Origin: CAYTZH01 sp964442285
GTDB taxonomy: Bacteria > Myxococcota_A > UBA9160 > JAFDET01
Direction: 5' to 3'
Length of the DNA stretch: 64,000 bases
NCBI GenBank assembly: GCA_964442285.1
Contig: CAYTZH010000012.1
Span: 47,702 to 111,701 of the forward strand
Shown here: piece by piece, positions 1 through 8,521 of the stretch
Position numbering within the stretch: position 1 is the stretch's first letter
Layout of the letters: each line of letters begins with the position of its first letter
Notes under the pieces: model-generated
The model's database searches: none
Told to the model about the DNA's origin: nothing
The model's input: only the letters and a program-made list of their open reading frames with translations
Program-made: the position numbers and the translations under genes

Positions 1-2
1 GC

Positions 3-431
3 GCCGAGGTGTTCCCGGAGGATCCGGACGACCCGCGTAGCGCCGCCCTCGTCGCGCTGCTCATCGACGACCGCAACATGCGCATGGTGCAGCGGCTGAC
101 GAGCTGGGCCGACGACGGCCGCACGCGCTTCGTGGTGGTGGGTGCGGGGCACCTGGTCGGAGACTGCAGTCTCCCCGCGCTCCTGCAGGACGCCGGCTGG
201 ACGGTCCGCAAGGGGGACCGGGAGCTGGCCCCGCCCTCAGGCGGCCCCCCTTGTCTGGAGCTTGACGAAGCGACGGTAGCGACCGCCCTCCCGGGCCATC
301 AGGGCGTCGTGGCTGCCGCGCTCGACGACGCGGCCCGCCTCCAGGAAGACGATCTGGTCGGCCTCGCGCACCGTCGAGAGCCGATGGGCGATCACCACCA
401 CCAGCCGGGAGCGGGCCGCCTCGCGCAGTGA
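3..431 (+). CDS. TraB/GumN family protein, C-terminal part (5' end outside window)
   Basis: The frame is open from the window edge, so only the C-terminus is present. It carries the end of the TraB/GumN (GumN/PrgY) fold: a segment DDRNMRMVQRL followed by FVVVGAGHLVGDCSLP and a terminal LLQDAGWTVRK strand. These match the family pattern of an ERN-type helix and a VGAGHLxG turn, associated with a putative metallo-hydrolase fold. The recognisable domain ends near base 230, but the frame continues to 431 and lies antisense over the last 195 bases of the convergent ABC gene. That tail has no family similarity and is probably an unselected extension, or the true stop has been lost. The family is clear; the precise function is unknown. 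Confidence 0.65.
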   Translation, partial: AEVFPEDPDDPRSAALVALLIDDRNMRMVQRLTSWADDGRTRFVVVGAGHLVGDCSLPALLQDAGWTVRKGDRELAPPSGGPPCLELDEATVATALPGHQGVVAAALDDAARLQEDDLVGLAHRREPMGDHHHQPGAGRLAQ

Positions 432-2201
432 GCCGAGGAGCTGCTGCTCGGTGATGGGATCCAGGGCCGAGGTGGGCTCGTCGAGGATCAGCACCGGAGC
501 CTCGCGGACGAGCGCGCGCGCGATCGAGAGGCGCTGCTTCTGTCCGACCGAGAGCTTGCCCCCGGCCCGGCCCAGCCGGGTCTGGTAGCCGCGGGGCAGG
601 CGGCGGATGAAGTCGTCGGCGCCCGCCATCTTCGCGGCGCGCTGCACCTCCGCGTCGCTCGCGTCGGGCCTGCCCACGCGGATGTTCTCCTCGACGCTGG
701 CGTCGAACAGCGAGGTCTCCTGGAACACGAAGGCGATCTGCTCCCGCAGCGACGTGAGGGAGACGCCGGCGATGTCGGTCTCGTCGAAGCGGACCCGGCC
801 GGCCGCCGGCTCCAGGAAGCGCGGCAGCAGGTAGGCGAGGGTGGTCTTGCCCGCTCCGGCGGCCCCCACCAGGGCGGTGACCTCGCCCAGGCGTGCCTCG
901 AGGTCGACCTGGCGCAGGGCGTGGGTCCCGTCGGGATAGCGCACGTCCACGCCCTCGAGCCGGATCCGCTCCCGGAGCCGGGGGAGGTCCGGGGCTTCCT
1001 CCCCATTCCGCTCCCCCGGCAGGTCCATCAGGAAGAACACCCGGTTGAGACCGGCGGCGTTGCCCTGCAGCCGGATCCACAGGAAGGCCAGGGGCGCGAC
1101 GTAGCTCCCGAGCTGGAAGAGGAACGCGATCAGCAGGGCGAAGTCGCCCGGGGTGAGGCGGCCCTGGATCACCAGGTCGGTGCCGTAGCGCACCAGCAGG
1201 CCGATGGGCAGCAGGCCCACCAGGATCCCCCCGGCGATGGTGAGGATCCACGTGGACACCAGCCGCCGGTACTCGCCGAAGGAGGCCCAGGAGTTCCGGT
1301 CGAAGCGGCGCCGCTCGCGCTCGCCGCCCCCGAGGCTCTGGACCGCCAGGACGTTGCTCATGCCCTCCTCGATGGTGGAGGCGGTGGTGGCGCCGGCGAG
1401 GCGGCTCTCCTCGCTGCGGCGCCGTAGCCGGGCCGCGAAGGGCAGGGTGGCCAGGAAGCCCAGGGGCAGGAAGGCCAGGGCGATCCAGCCCGCGGCGGTG
1501 TCTCCGTAGGACGCCTGGACCGTGGCGGCGACGAGCAGGATGCCGATGGGCGCATAGAGGGGAACCAGCAGCAGCCGGTACACCACCTGGGTGATGGTCG
1601 GCGTGTCGTACATCACCCGATAGATGGCGTCGCCGATGCGCTCGTCGTCGAAGGCGGTCATCGGCAGGGCGTGGATCCGCTCGAAGAGCCGCGAGCGGTA
1701 GTAGTGGTTCAGGTTCTGGGTGAGCCGCAGGGTGAAGCCGAACTCGAAGAGCCCGAGCACGCCGCTGGCACGGCTGTGGCCGTAGTTGGCGTCGTTCTCC
1801 GAGGTGGTGGCCGTGTCGCGTCCCGCCGAGAGCCGGGCGTCGGCCTGGTCGCGCTCCTGGGAGGTGCCGCCGAGGGCGCCGATGGCCACCACCAGCACGA
1901 GCTGGAACAGCAGGGTCGCGATCAGGATCTCGGAGGGCGACGCGTCCAGCAGCTGGGCCGCCAGGGGCCGGATGAACGGCGGGTACTGGCTCGGGTCGAC
2001 CGGGCGGCCCTCGATGTAGTTGTCGATCTGCATCTTGATCGGCCAGGGCAGCAGCAGCGGCGGGAACAGGGAGAGCAGGGTGAGGCCGGCCTTGACGGCG
2101 AAGGCGCCCTTGAAGGGCCCGACGTAGCGGATGGCGCGGCCGAACAGCCGCAGGGTCTCTCCGGAGGAGAGGTCGCGTCGCGTCGCGAAGTCCGGGTTCA
2201 T
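237..2201 (-). CDS. ABC exporter, fused permease-ATPase (MsbA-like), second of pair
   Basis: This 654-residue half-transporter has an N-terminal permease (to about residue 380) and a C-terminal nucleotide-binding domain. Visible motifs are Walker A GAAGAGKTT near residue 446, a signature loop reading LSVGQKQR near 550 (canonical LSGGQ changed at position 3), Walker B VLILDEPTSAL near 570 and an H-loop histidine near 606. The segment between the first two membrane regions (about residues 60-150) is longer and more polar than usual, with a Gln/Asp/Ser-rich stretch. The ATG overlaps the stop of the upstream ABC gene by 4 nt, so the two are translationally coupled and likely form a heterodimer. 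The family exports lipids, peptides or drugs; the substrate cannot be read from sequence. Confidence 0.9.
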   Translation of the reverse strand: MNPDFATRRDLSSGETLRLFGRAIRYVGPFKGAFAVKAGLTLLSLFPPLLLPWPIKMQIDNYIEGRPVDPSQYPPFIRPLAAQLLDASPSEILIATLLFQLVLVVAIGALGGTSQERDQADARLSAGRDTATTSENDANYGHSRASGVLGLFEFGFTLRLTQNLNHYYRSRLFERIHALPMTAFDDERIGDAIYRVMYDTPTITQVVYRLLLVPLYAPIGILLVAATVQASYGDTAAGWIALAFLPLGFLATLPFAARLRRRSEESRLAGATTASTIEEGMSNVLAVQSLGGGERERRRFDRNSWASFGEYRRLVSTWILTIAGGILVGLLPIGLLVRYGTDLVIQGRLTPGDFALLIAFLFQLGSYVAPLAFLWIRLQGNAAGLNRVFFLMDLPGERNGEEAPDLPRLRERIRLEGVDVRYPDGTHALRQVDLEARLGEVTALVGAAGAGKTTLAYLLPRFLEPAAGRVRFDETDIAGVSLTSLREQIAFVFQETSLFDASVEENIRVGRPDASDAEVQRAAKMAGADDFIRRLPRGYQTRLGRAGGKLSVGQKQRLSIARALVREAPVLILDEPTSALDPITEQQLLGSLREAARSRLVVVIAHRLSTVREADQIVFLEAGRVVERGSHDALMAREGGRYRRFVKLQTRGAA

Positions 2202-4195
2202 CGGGCGACGGCCCGGGGCGCCGGCGAGAGCTCCTCGCTCTCCACCAGCCGGCGGTAGCTGCCCTCGGGGCGCGCCAGCAGCGCGTCGTGGGTGCCGCAC
2301 TCCATGAGTCGCCCGTCCTGGAGTACGGCGATCTGGTCGGCGCGGCGGATGGTGCCCAGACGATGGGTGATCAGGAAGATGACGCGCCCCCGGCCCCAGG
2401 CGTGGAGATTGCGCAGCAGCCGCAGCTCCGTGTCGGCGTCGAGGGAGGCGGTCGGCTCGTCCAGGACGAGGATCGGCGCGTCCTTCAGCAGCGCGCGGGC
2501 GATGGACAGGCGCTGGCGCTGGCCGGTGGAGAGCTTGGCACCCCGCTCGCCGAGGGGCGTGTCGTAGCCGAGGGGAAGGCGCTCGATGAACTCGTCGGCG
2601 CAGGCGATCCGGGCCGCTTCGCGGACGGCCTCGTCGGAGGCGTCGGGCACGGCGTAGCGGATGTTCTCGCGCACGGTGTCGCCGAAGAGCAGGTTCTCCT
2701 GCAGCGCCATGGCGACGTGGGCCCGCAGGCTGGCCACGCGCAGGCCGCGGAGGTCGCGGCCGTCGATCTCCACCGCGCCCGCGTCGGGGTCGAAGAGCCG
2801 GAGCAGCAGACTGACCAGGGTGCTCTTGCCCGAGCCGGTGGGCCCCACGAGGGCGGTCACCGAGCCGATGGGCGCCTCCAGGGACACGCCCTCGAGGACC
2901 GGGCGATCCGGCTGGTAGCGGAAGGAGACGTTGCGGTAGCGCACGCCCTCGCGCAGGGGCGGGACGTCGATGGCGTCGGGGGTGTCCCGGATCTCGGGCT
3001 CGAGGTCGAGCACCTGGAAGACCCGGTCGAGGCCGATGGCCATGTCCTGCACCTTCGCCCACATCCGGTAGATGATGCGGAGGCTGGTGCTGGCCCAGCC
3101 CACCTCGCTCTTGAAGGTGCTGAACAGGCCCAGGTTCCAGGCGCTGAAGCCGAACACCGCCAGGAAGGTGGCCGCGAACAGGTCTGCGTCGTCCCGGGTG
3201 AGGGCGGCGGCCCCTCCGGTAGCGGCGAGCACGCCCACGGAGATGACCACGAAGCAGCCGACGCTGAAGGCGGAGACCAGGAAGCGGACGCGGAAGGCGG
3301 CGTCGAAGGCCTTGCGGCTGTGGTCCTCGAAGCTCTCCTGCATCTGCGGCTCGACGCCGTAGGCCTTCACCACCTTGATCCCCAGCAGGATCTCCTGGAT
3401 GCGCGAGGTGAGGGCGCTGTTGGTCTCTCGGGCGGCGCGGAAGCCCGCGCGCAGGCGACGCGAGACCCGGTACCCGATCCAGAGCGAGGGCGGCCAGGCG
3501 AGCAGGAAGACCAGGGCCACCCGCGGATCGAAGAGGGCGATCACGGCCGTCGCGATCAGGTGTCGCCCGATGTGCAGCAGCGGCGTCACGAACAGTGCCT
3601 CGATCAGCTCGGTGACCATGGCGCTGTCCTGCTGCAGCCGGTAGATGGCGTCGCCGACGCGGCTGTCGGCGTGGAAGCGGAGCGAGAGCGCCTGGAGTCT
3701 TCCGTGGAGCGAGAGGCGGAGCTCCTGGTTGATCCGCTGGTTGATCCAGATGTAGTAGTACGTGAGGCCGCCCGACGCGGGCAGCGCCACGAGCACGACC
3801 ACGACCAGGGTGATGAGGAGCAGGCGGTCGCGCAGCAGCGTGCGGGCCGCCGTGTCGAGGTTGTCCACCGAGGAGACCAGCGCCGGGTCGAGGAGCAGCA
3901 GATGGGCCTGGATGGCGGGACGGGGCTCGCCCTGGAGGACTCCCGTCCAGAAGACGTCCATCGCCATGATCATCAGCGGCAGGAGCACGGCGAAGAGGCC
4001 GAGGATGATCGCGCCGAAGCCGATCAGGTGACGCCGCACCCCGCGCAGCAGCGGGAGGCAGCGGAGGAGGATGCGCAGGACCAGGCGGAAGGTCAGGCGA
4101 TCGTCGGCGGAGCCGGTCCCCAGCCGGCTCAGCGCGTCGCGGGTGTCCACGGGGGTCGGTTCGCCACCGCGGGAGTGTGCCCCTGGCTCCGGCAC
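2198..4195 (-). CDS. ABC exporter, fused permease-ATPase (MsbA-like), first of pair
   Basis: This 665-residue ABC half-exporter has six predicted membrane segments (the first around residues 60-80) and a C-terminal ATPase. It shows Walker A GPTGSGKST, signature LSTGQRQRLSIARAL, Walker B ILVLDEPTASLD and the H-loop in ITHRLGTIR. The start chosen is GTG at 4195; another GTG 16 codons later has no better ribosome site. It is first in a two-gene operon whose second member is also a half-exporter. Both signature loops deviate from LSGGQ at the same position (T here, V in the partner). In heterodimeric exporters one site is often degenerate, but here both Walker B glutamates are kept, so both sites may be active. 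Confidence 0.9.
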   Translation of the reverse strand: MPEPGAHSRGGEPTPVDTRDALSRLGTGSADDRLTFRLVLRILLRCLPLLRGVRRHLIGFGAIILGLFAVLLPLMIMAMDVFWTGVLQGEPRPAIQAHLLLLDPALVSSVDNLDTAARTLLRDRLLLITLVVVVLVALPASGGLTYYYIWINQRINQELRLSLHGRLQALSLRFHADSRVGDAIYRLQQDSAMVTELIEALFVTPLLHIGRHLIATAVIALFDPRVALVFLLAWPPSLWIGYRVSRRLRAGFRAARETNSALTSRIQEILLGIKVVKAYGVEPQMQESFEDHSRKAFDAAFRVRFLVSAFSVGCFVVISVGVLAATGGAAALTRDDADLFAATFLAVFGFSAWNLGLFSTFKSEVGWASTSLRIIYRMWAKVQDMAIGLDRVFQVLDLEPEIRDTPDAIDVPPLREGVRYRNVSFRYQPDRPVLEGVSLEAPIGSVTALVGPTGSGKSTLVSLLLRLFDPDAGAVEIDGRDLRGLRVASLRAHVAMALQENLLFGDTVRENIRYAVPDASDEAVREAARIACADEFIERLPLGYDTPLGERGAKLSTGQRQRLSIARALLKDAPILVLDEPTASLDADTELRLLRNLHAWGRGRVIFLITHRLGTIRRADQIAVLQDGRLMECGTHDALLARPEGSYRRLVESEELSPAPRAVAR

Positions 4196-4221
4196 CTGTC
4201 CACCGGATGGGATCCACCGCC

Positions 4222-4596
4222 ATGGCCCTGCTGGACGGCTTCCGGGATGCGGGCGCCGCGCTCTCCCGCTTCACCGAGCGCCCGCGACGGGACCCGGCGA
4301 CCCCGACGCCCGCCCGGGTGGACGCGGTCCTCCCGGAGCCCCCGCCCCTGCCGTCCCGGGCGCCGGGCCCGCCGGCTGGCTCGAAGCCTTCCCCGGCTGG
4401 GTTTGGCTCGGCGAGGGCTCCGCCCGGATCGCGACGGCCAGCACTGCTTCGCCATCCCATCCTGGCCGTGATCCGTATGCGGTTCGGCAACGGGGTCGGC
4501 TACACGTTCGTGATCGCCGTGGCCGGCTTCGCGGTCGGCGCCGTCGCCATGTTCCCGCTGCCGCCCGACCCTCGATCGGGATCTCGGATCGTCTGA
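4222..4596 (+). CDS. hypothetical small membrane-anchored protein
   Basis: A 124-residue frame runs divergently from the ABC pair. The N-terminal 90 residues are low-complexity (Pro, Ala, Arg, Ser); the C-terminus has one convincing hydrophobic helix reading YTFVIAVAGFAVGAVAMF, followed by a short Pro/Arg/Ser tail. The ATG at 4222 is preferred because upstream starts would overlap the divergent ABC start; its ribosome site is weak. No family is recognised. The single C-terminal membrane anchor after a disordered arm is the only structural clue. GC-rich sequence opens frames easily, so this may be spurious. Confidence 0.4.
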   Translation: MALLDGFRDAGAALSRFTERPRRDPATPTPARVDAVLPEPPPLPSRAPGPPAGSKPSPAGFGSARAPPGSRRPALLRHPILAVIRMRFGNGVGYTFVIAVAGFAVGAVAMFPLPPDPRSGSRIV

Positions 4597-4675
4597 TCGG
4601 GCGCTCGGATCGGGCGCGCGCCCCGACCTGGCAGCGCCCCGGGGCGATGCGTACCCTGCTTTCCGGGGAATCGGG

Positions 4676-6025
4676 ATGAACATCGTCATCGTCGGCGGCG
4701 GACTGGTCGGGTCGACGCTCGCCGAAAAGCTCAGCAAGGAAGGCCACGACGTCTCCCTGGTGGAGCGGGAGGCCGCCAGCGCGGCCGAGCTCGAACAGAC
4801 CCTCGACGCCCGGGTGGTGGCCGGCAACGGCACCCACGCCGCCGTGCTGCGGGACGCGGGGGCCGAGAACGCGCACCTCATCGTCGCGACCACCGACTCC
4901 GACGAGGTCAACCTGCTGGTGGGCTTCGTGGCCGCGGAGCTCTTCCACGCCCCGCGGCTGGTCGTGCGCCTCCGCGACGAGGCCCACCGCGAGGCCTTCG
5001 AGGAGATCCGCCGGGACCACCCGGAGGAGCACGTCCACGTCAATCCGGACGACGCGGCCGTGGACCGGATCGTGTCACTGCTCGAGGTCCCCGGCGCGCT
5101 CGACGTGGCGTCGTTCATGGACGACGAGCTCCTCGTGGTGGGCTTCCGGATCCACGCCGGCTCGGACTTCGCCGGCCTGCGGGTCTCCCACGTGGAGCTG
5201 CTCTTCGCCGGGAAGCCGACCCTCGTCGCCGCCATCCACCGCGGCGACGTCTGGATCATTCCCCACGGCGAGGACGAGATCCGCCCGGACGACCTGGTCT
5301 ACTTCGCGGTGGCGCGCAGCCAGCTCGATTCGGTGCTGACACTGATCGGGGTGCTCCAGGAGCAGCGCCGACACATCATGATCGCCGGCGCCGATCGGGT
5401 GGGGCTCGCGCTGGCGCGCCGGCTCGAGGGCAGCGGCCAGCGGGTCATCGTGATCGAGGCCGATGCGGCGTGCGCCGAGGCGGCCGCACAGCAGCTGCGC
5501 GAGGCCGTGGTGGTGTGCGGCCCCGTGACCGACCAGGCCCTCCTCGAGGAGGAGGAGATCGAGCGGGTCGCGACCTTCGTGGCCCTCACCCCGGACTTCG
5601 AGGACAACCTGGTGGCGGGCCTGCTCGCGAAGCGGCTCGGGGCGGCCCGCGCCTTCGCCCTCGTGGACAACCCGGCCCTCGCCAACCTGATCGGGGAGGT
5701 GGGGATCGACGCCATCATCAGCCCGCGCCTGCTGGCGATCGGCCTGATCCTGCGGCACATCCACGGCGGGCGCGTCCGCAGCGTGGCACCGCTGATCGAG
5801 GACCGCGTGGAGATTCTCGAGGCCGACGTGGCGCAGGGCAGCCTGCTGACCCGAGCGCCCCTGGCGGAGCTGGGGCTGCCCCGGGGCGTCCTGGTGGCCG
5901 CGGTGCGCCGTGGCCGGGAGCTGCGGGTGCCCCGGGGCGACGACCGCATCGCCCCGGGCGACCAGGTGCTGCTCATCAGCACGACCGAGGTCGCCGCCAA
6001 GCTCGACGACTTCCTGGAGGGGTAG
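4676..6025 (+). CDS. trkA: Trk system potassium uptake regulatory protein TrkA
   Basis: This 449-residue protein has the classic duplicated TrkA layout: RCK_N (about 1-120, opening with MNIVIVGGGLVGSTLAEKL), RCK_C (about 140-220), a second RCK_N (about 233-350, IMIAGADRVGLALARRL) and a second RCK_C to the end. RCK_N is a Rossmann fold binding NAD(H) or ATP and gates the TrkH/TrkG potassium channel from the cytoplasmic side; RCK_C can bind small ligands. No trkH lies beside it, so the partner channel must be elsewhere. The second nucleotide-binding loop reads GADRVG rather than GxGxxG, so the second site may be weaker. It is convergent with the SH3 gene, 12 bases apart. Confidence 0.93.
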   Translation: MNIVIVGGGLVGSTLAEKLSKEGHDVSLVEREAASAAELEQTLDARVVAGNGTHAAVLRDAGAENAHLIVATTDSDEVNLLVGFVAAELFHAPRLVVRLRDEAHREAFEEIRRDHPEEHVHVNPDDAAVDRIVSLLEVPGALDVASFMDDELLVVGFRIHAGSDFAGLRVSHVELLFAGKPTLVAAIHRGDVWIIPHGEDEIRPDDLVYFAVARSQLDSVLTLIGVLQEQRRHIMIAGADRVGLALARRLEGSGQRVIVIEADAACAEAAAQQLREAVVVCGPVTDQALLEEEEIERVATFVALTPDFEDNLVAGLLAKRLGAARAFALVDNPALANLIGEVGIDAIISPRLLAIGLILRHIHGGRVRSVAPLIEDRVEILEADVAQGSLLTRAPLAELGLPRGVLVAAVRRGRELRVPRGDDRIAPGDQVLLISTTEVAAKLDDFLEG

Positions 6026-6037
6026 CCGTCGGCGCTG

Positions 6038-6610
6038 CTAGATCTTGATCCTTCGGGTCGCGCGGCGGCCCGGGAGCTTCGAGAACACCCAGCCGATGGT
6101 CATGCCCGTCAGCAGGATGAGCGCGCCGGTGATCCAGTGGGGCCAGCGCGCCCCGGCCTTGAGGTTGCGGTTCTCGATGTCGAGCCGCTCGAGCTCCGTC
6201 TCGCGCTCCCGGTCCCGGGTCGAGAGGCCCTCGTTCTCCTGGGCGAGCCGCTCGGCCCGGCTGCGGGCCTCGTCGAGCTGGCTGCGCAACCCCGAGGTCT
6301 CGCGCTCGAGATCCTGGAGCCGGAGCGCCGGCGGAGGCTCCGGCGCCAGGTAGCCCGCCGGGATCCAGCCCGCCTTGCCATCGGCGAGCTTCACCTCGGT
6401 CCAGCCCTCGCTGCGCCGGGCGATGGTCATCTGGTCGCCCGTCTTCACCACATCCACGATGCGGTACTGGGTGCCCGGCCCCGTGCGGACGTTCAGGCGG
6501 ACCTCGCCACGAATCCAGGCTTCTTCGGCCGAGGCCGCTGCCGCCATCATCAGGCAGGCCGCCACCAGGGCCGACGCGACCCCGCGGAAGCCCGCAGCAC
6601 AAGCCGGCAT
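6038..6610 (-). CDS. SH3b-domain, coiled-coil, tail-anchored envelope protein (YgiM/TIGR04211-like)
   Basis: This 190-residue protein starts at an ATG behind a strong purine-rich ribosome site (GGGAGGGGGGATCC). It has an N-terminal signal peptide ending near the AAASAEEA segment (about residue 28) and a bacterial SH3 domain (about 30-85) with LNVRTGPGTQYRIVD and KAGWIPAGYLAP. A charged coiled coil follows (about 90-155), then a single C-terminal membrane helix (ALILLTGMTIGWVF) and a basic tail. This layout matches the TIGR04211/YgiM family, periplasmic proteins held in the inner membrane with an SH3 fold that may contact peptidoglycan. It is divergent from the sugar-type transporter. No catalytic domain is present, so a structural or scaffold role is likely. 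Confidence 0.85.
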   Translation of the reverse strand: MPACAAGFRGVASALVAACLMMAAAASAEEAWIRGEVRLNVRTGPGTQYRIVDVVKTGDQMTIARRSEGWTEVKLADGKAGWIPAGYLAPEPPPALRLQDLERETSGLRSQLDEARSRAERLAQENEGLSTRDRERETELERLDIENRNLKAGARWPHWITGALILLTGMTIGWVFSKLPGRRATRRIKI

Positions 6611-6727
6611 GGATCCCCCCTCCCGAGCGCTCACGCGGCCAGTGTAGCGACTCGGCTGCCCCCTGGGGCCCCTGCATGGCGCGACCTGCGGAGACTCCCG
6701 CTTCGAGGCTGTTATGTTGAGGTGTTC

Positions 6728-8521
6728 GTGCAGCGACTGAGCCTCGGTCAGATGATCGCCTTCGGCGCGCCCTCCTTCGCGGGCGCGGCGATGGTGATTC
6801 CCATCAGCATCCACATGACCAAGTTCTACGCCGACGAGGTGCTGGTGCCCCTGGGCTTCCTCGGGATCGCGATCGCCCTGGCGCGGGCCTTCGACGCCAT
6901 CACGGATCCCCTGATGGGCTGGATCTCCGATCGCACCCGCACCCGCTGGGGGCGCCGGAAGCCCTGGCTGGCGCTGGGCGCGCCCACCTGCGCCGTGGCG
7001 TTCTGGATGCTCTTCATGCCGCCGGAGCGCCTGACGCCGACCGAGGGCGCGCTGTGGTTCACGGCCTGCTACCTCGCCTACTACCTCTTCCACACCGTCT
7101 ACCTGATCCCCTACATCGCGCTCGGTACCGAGCTCACTCTGGACTACCACCAGCGATCGACGCTGTTCGGTGTGCGCGAGGGCATCGTGATCGCCGGAAC
7201 CCTGTGCGCGGCCGTGCTCCCGGGCCTGATGGCCGAGTCGGTCGGCAGCGAGCGCGAGGCGCTCCGCCTCTTCGCGCTGATCTTCGGCAGCCTGCTGATG
7301 CTGCTCTACCTGCTGCTGCTCCTCACGCTGCGCGAGCGACCGGAGTTCGTGGCCCGCCCGCCCAATCCCCTGGTGCCGGGGGTGCGGCGGGCCCTGCGCA
7401 GCCGGCCCTTCCAGATCATCCTGCTCGCCTCCGTCTGCGCGGGAATTCCGGGCCCCCTGGCCGCCACGCTGGTCCCGTTCTTCAACGCCTACGTCGTCCA
7501 GCCGGAAAACCCCTCCCTCTGGCTCTCGGCCTTCCTCTTCGCCTACTTCGCCGCCGCCTTCGTCAGCCTGCCGCTGTGGCTTCGGGCGGCGCGGCGGCGG
7601 GGCAAGCACGCCACCCTGCTCACCGCCTTCGCCTGCATGAGCGTGGCCACCGCCGGAACCCTCTTCACCGGGCGCGGCGACGTGGCCTGGTTCCTCGTCT
7701 GCCTGGCCGGCGCGGGGAGCGCCTTCGGCGCCGTGAGCTTCCTGCCCCTGGCCCTCAAGGCGGACGTCATCGACTACGACGAGCTCCTCACCGGTCGCCG
7801 CCGGGAGGCGCAGTTCACGTCGTTCTGGTCGATCGTGCCGAAGTTCGTGCAGATCCCCGCCGCCGCGATCCCGGTGGCCGTGCTGGCGTCCCTGGGATAC
7901 GTGCCGAACCAGCCCCAGAACCCGGAGGTGGTGAGCGCGCTGCGCCTCATGTTCGGCCTGGTCCCGCCCATCTTCCTCGGTCTGGCCTACTGGATCCTGC
8001 GCCGCTACCCGATTACGCCCGAGGTGCACGCGGCGATCCGCCGCGGGACCGAGGCGCGGGGCCGGGGCGAGGGGGCCACCGATCCCCTGACCGGCACCAG
8101 CCTGGCTCCGTCGGGCGCCCAGGTGATCGACGACGAGACCACCTGGTTCCTGGACCACTTCTCCGCCCGGGAGCTGCGGCGGTTCCTCGCCGTCGGATCG
8201 CGCGGCCTGGTGCGGGGCGTCTGGCTCCAGTCCGCCGGCTCGTTCGCGCTCTCGCTCCCCTGCGCCGCGCTCGTGTATGTCCGTCTCGACGCCAGCGCCA
8301 AGCCGGGCGTGGTGGCGGTCGCCGCCGTGGTGGCCATGGGGGCCGCCTTCACCGCCGGCCTCTTCCATCTCATGCGCCTCTCCGCGGCCCAGCGCCTGGC
8401 CCGGGAGCCCGCAGCGCCGGGGACGATCCAGGCGCACCTGGCGTCGGCCGCAGTCTCGAGCGGGGCGGTTCTGGCGTCACCCGAGCCTGCCCTCGGCGCC
8501 CGCAGTCGTGGCGGATCGTGA
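6728..8521 (+). CDS. GPH-family (MelB-like) MFS cation symporter with C-terminal extension
   Basis: This 597-residue transporter has twelve predicted helices in residues 1-460 and the GPH-family hallmark DPLMGWISDRTRTRWGRR between helices 2 and 3. GPH proteins co-transport glycosides, pentosides or hexuronides, though many marine and deltaproteobacterial members are uncharacterised. GTG at 6728 is chosen because TTGAGG sits 5 bases upstream; a GTG two codons earlier is possible. About 130 residues follow the normal end: a soluble stretch with TWFLDHFSARELRRFL, then two hydrophobic helices. Such an extension is not usual in MelB. The downstream multi-His gene begins inside this gene (14-nt overlap), so the two are co-expressed. 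The substrate is unknown. Confidence 0.85.
   Translation: MQRLSLGQMIAFGAPSFAGAAMVIPISIHMTKFYADEVLVPLGFLGIAIALARAFDAITDPLMGWISDRTRTRWGRRKPWLALGAPTCAVAFWMLFMPPERLTPTEGALWFTACYLAYYLFHTVYLIPYIALGTELTLDYHQRSTLFGVREGIVIAGTLCAAVLPGLMAESVGSEREALRLFALIFGSLLMLLYLLLLLTLRERPEFVARPPNPLVPGVRRALRSRPFQIILLASVCAGIPGPLAATLVPFFNAYVVQPENPSLWLSAFLFAYFAAAFVSLPLWLRAARRRGKHATLLTAFACMSVATAGTLFTGRGDVAWFLVCLAGAGSAFGAVSFLPLALKADVIDYDELLTGRRREAQFTSFWSIVPKFVQIPAAAIPVAVLASLGYVPNQPQNPEVVSALRLMFGLVPPIFLGLAYWILRRYPITPEVHAAIRRGTEARGRGEGATDPLTGTSLAPSGAQVIDDETTWFLDHFSARELRRFLAVGSRGLVRGVWLQSAGSFALSLPCAALVYVRLDASAKPGVVAVAAVVAMGAAFTAGLFHLMRLSAAQRLAREPAAPGTIQAHLASAAVSSGAVLASPEPALGARSRGGS

Noticed and set aside
2288..4471. 727-codon plus-strand frame antisense to the ABC exporters
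   Set aside because: No recognisable domain; the minus strand has all ABC motifs in order.
4597..4675. Repeated GATCGG-type motifs before trkA
   Set aside because: Several copies of TCGGATCG-like words occur but with irregular spacing; no consistent unit or symmetric site was found.
8277..8507. Upstream extension of the multi-histidine protein
   Set aside because: The added residues are Ser/Pro/Arg-rich and lie inside the transporter gene; GTG 8508 sits right before the first hydrophobic helix.
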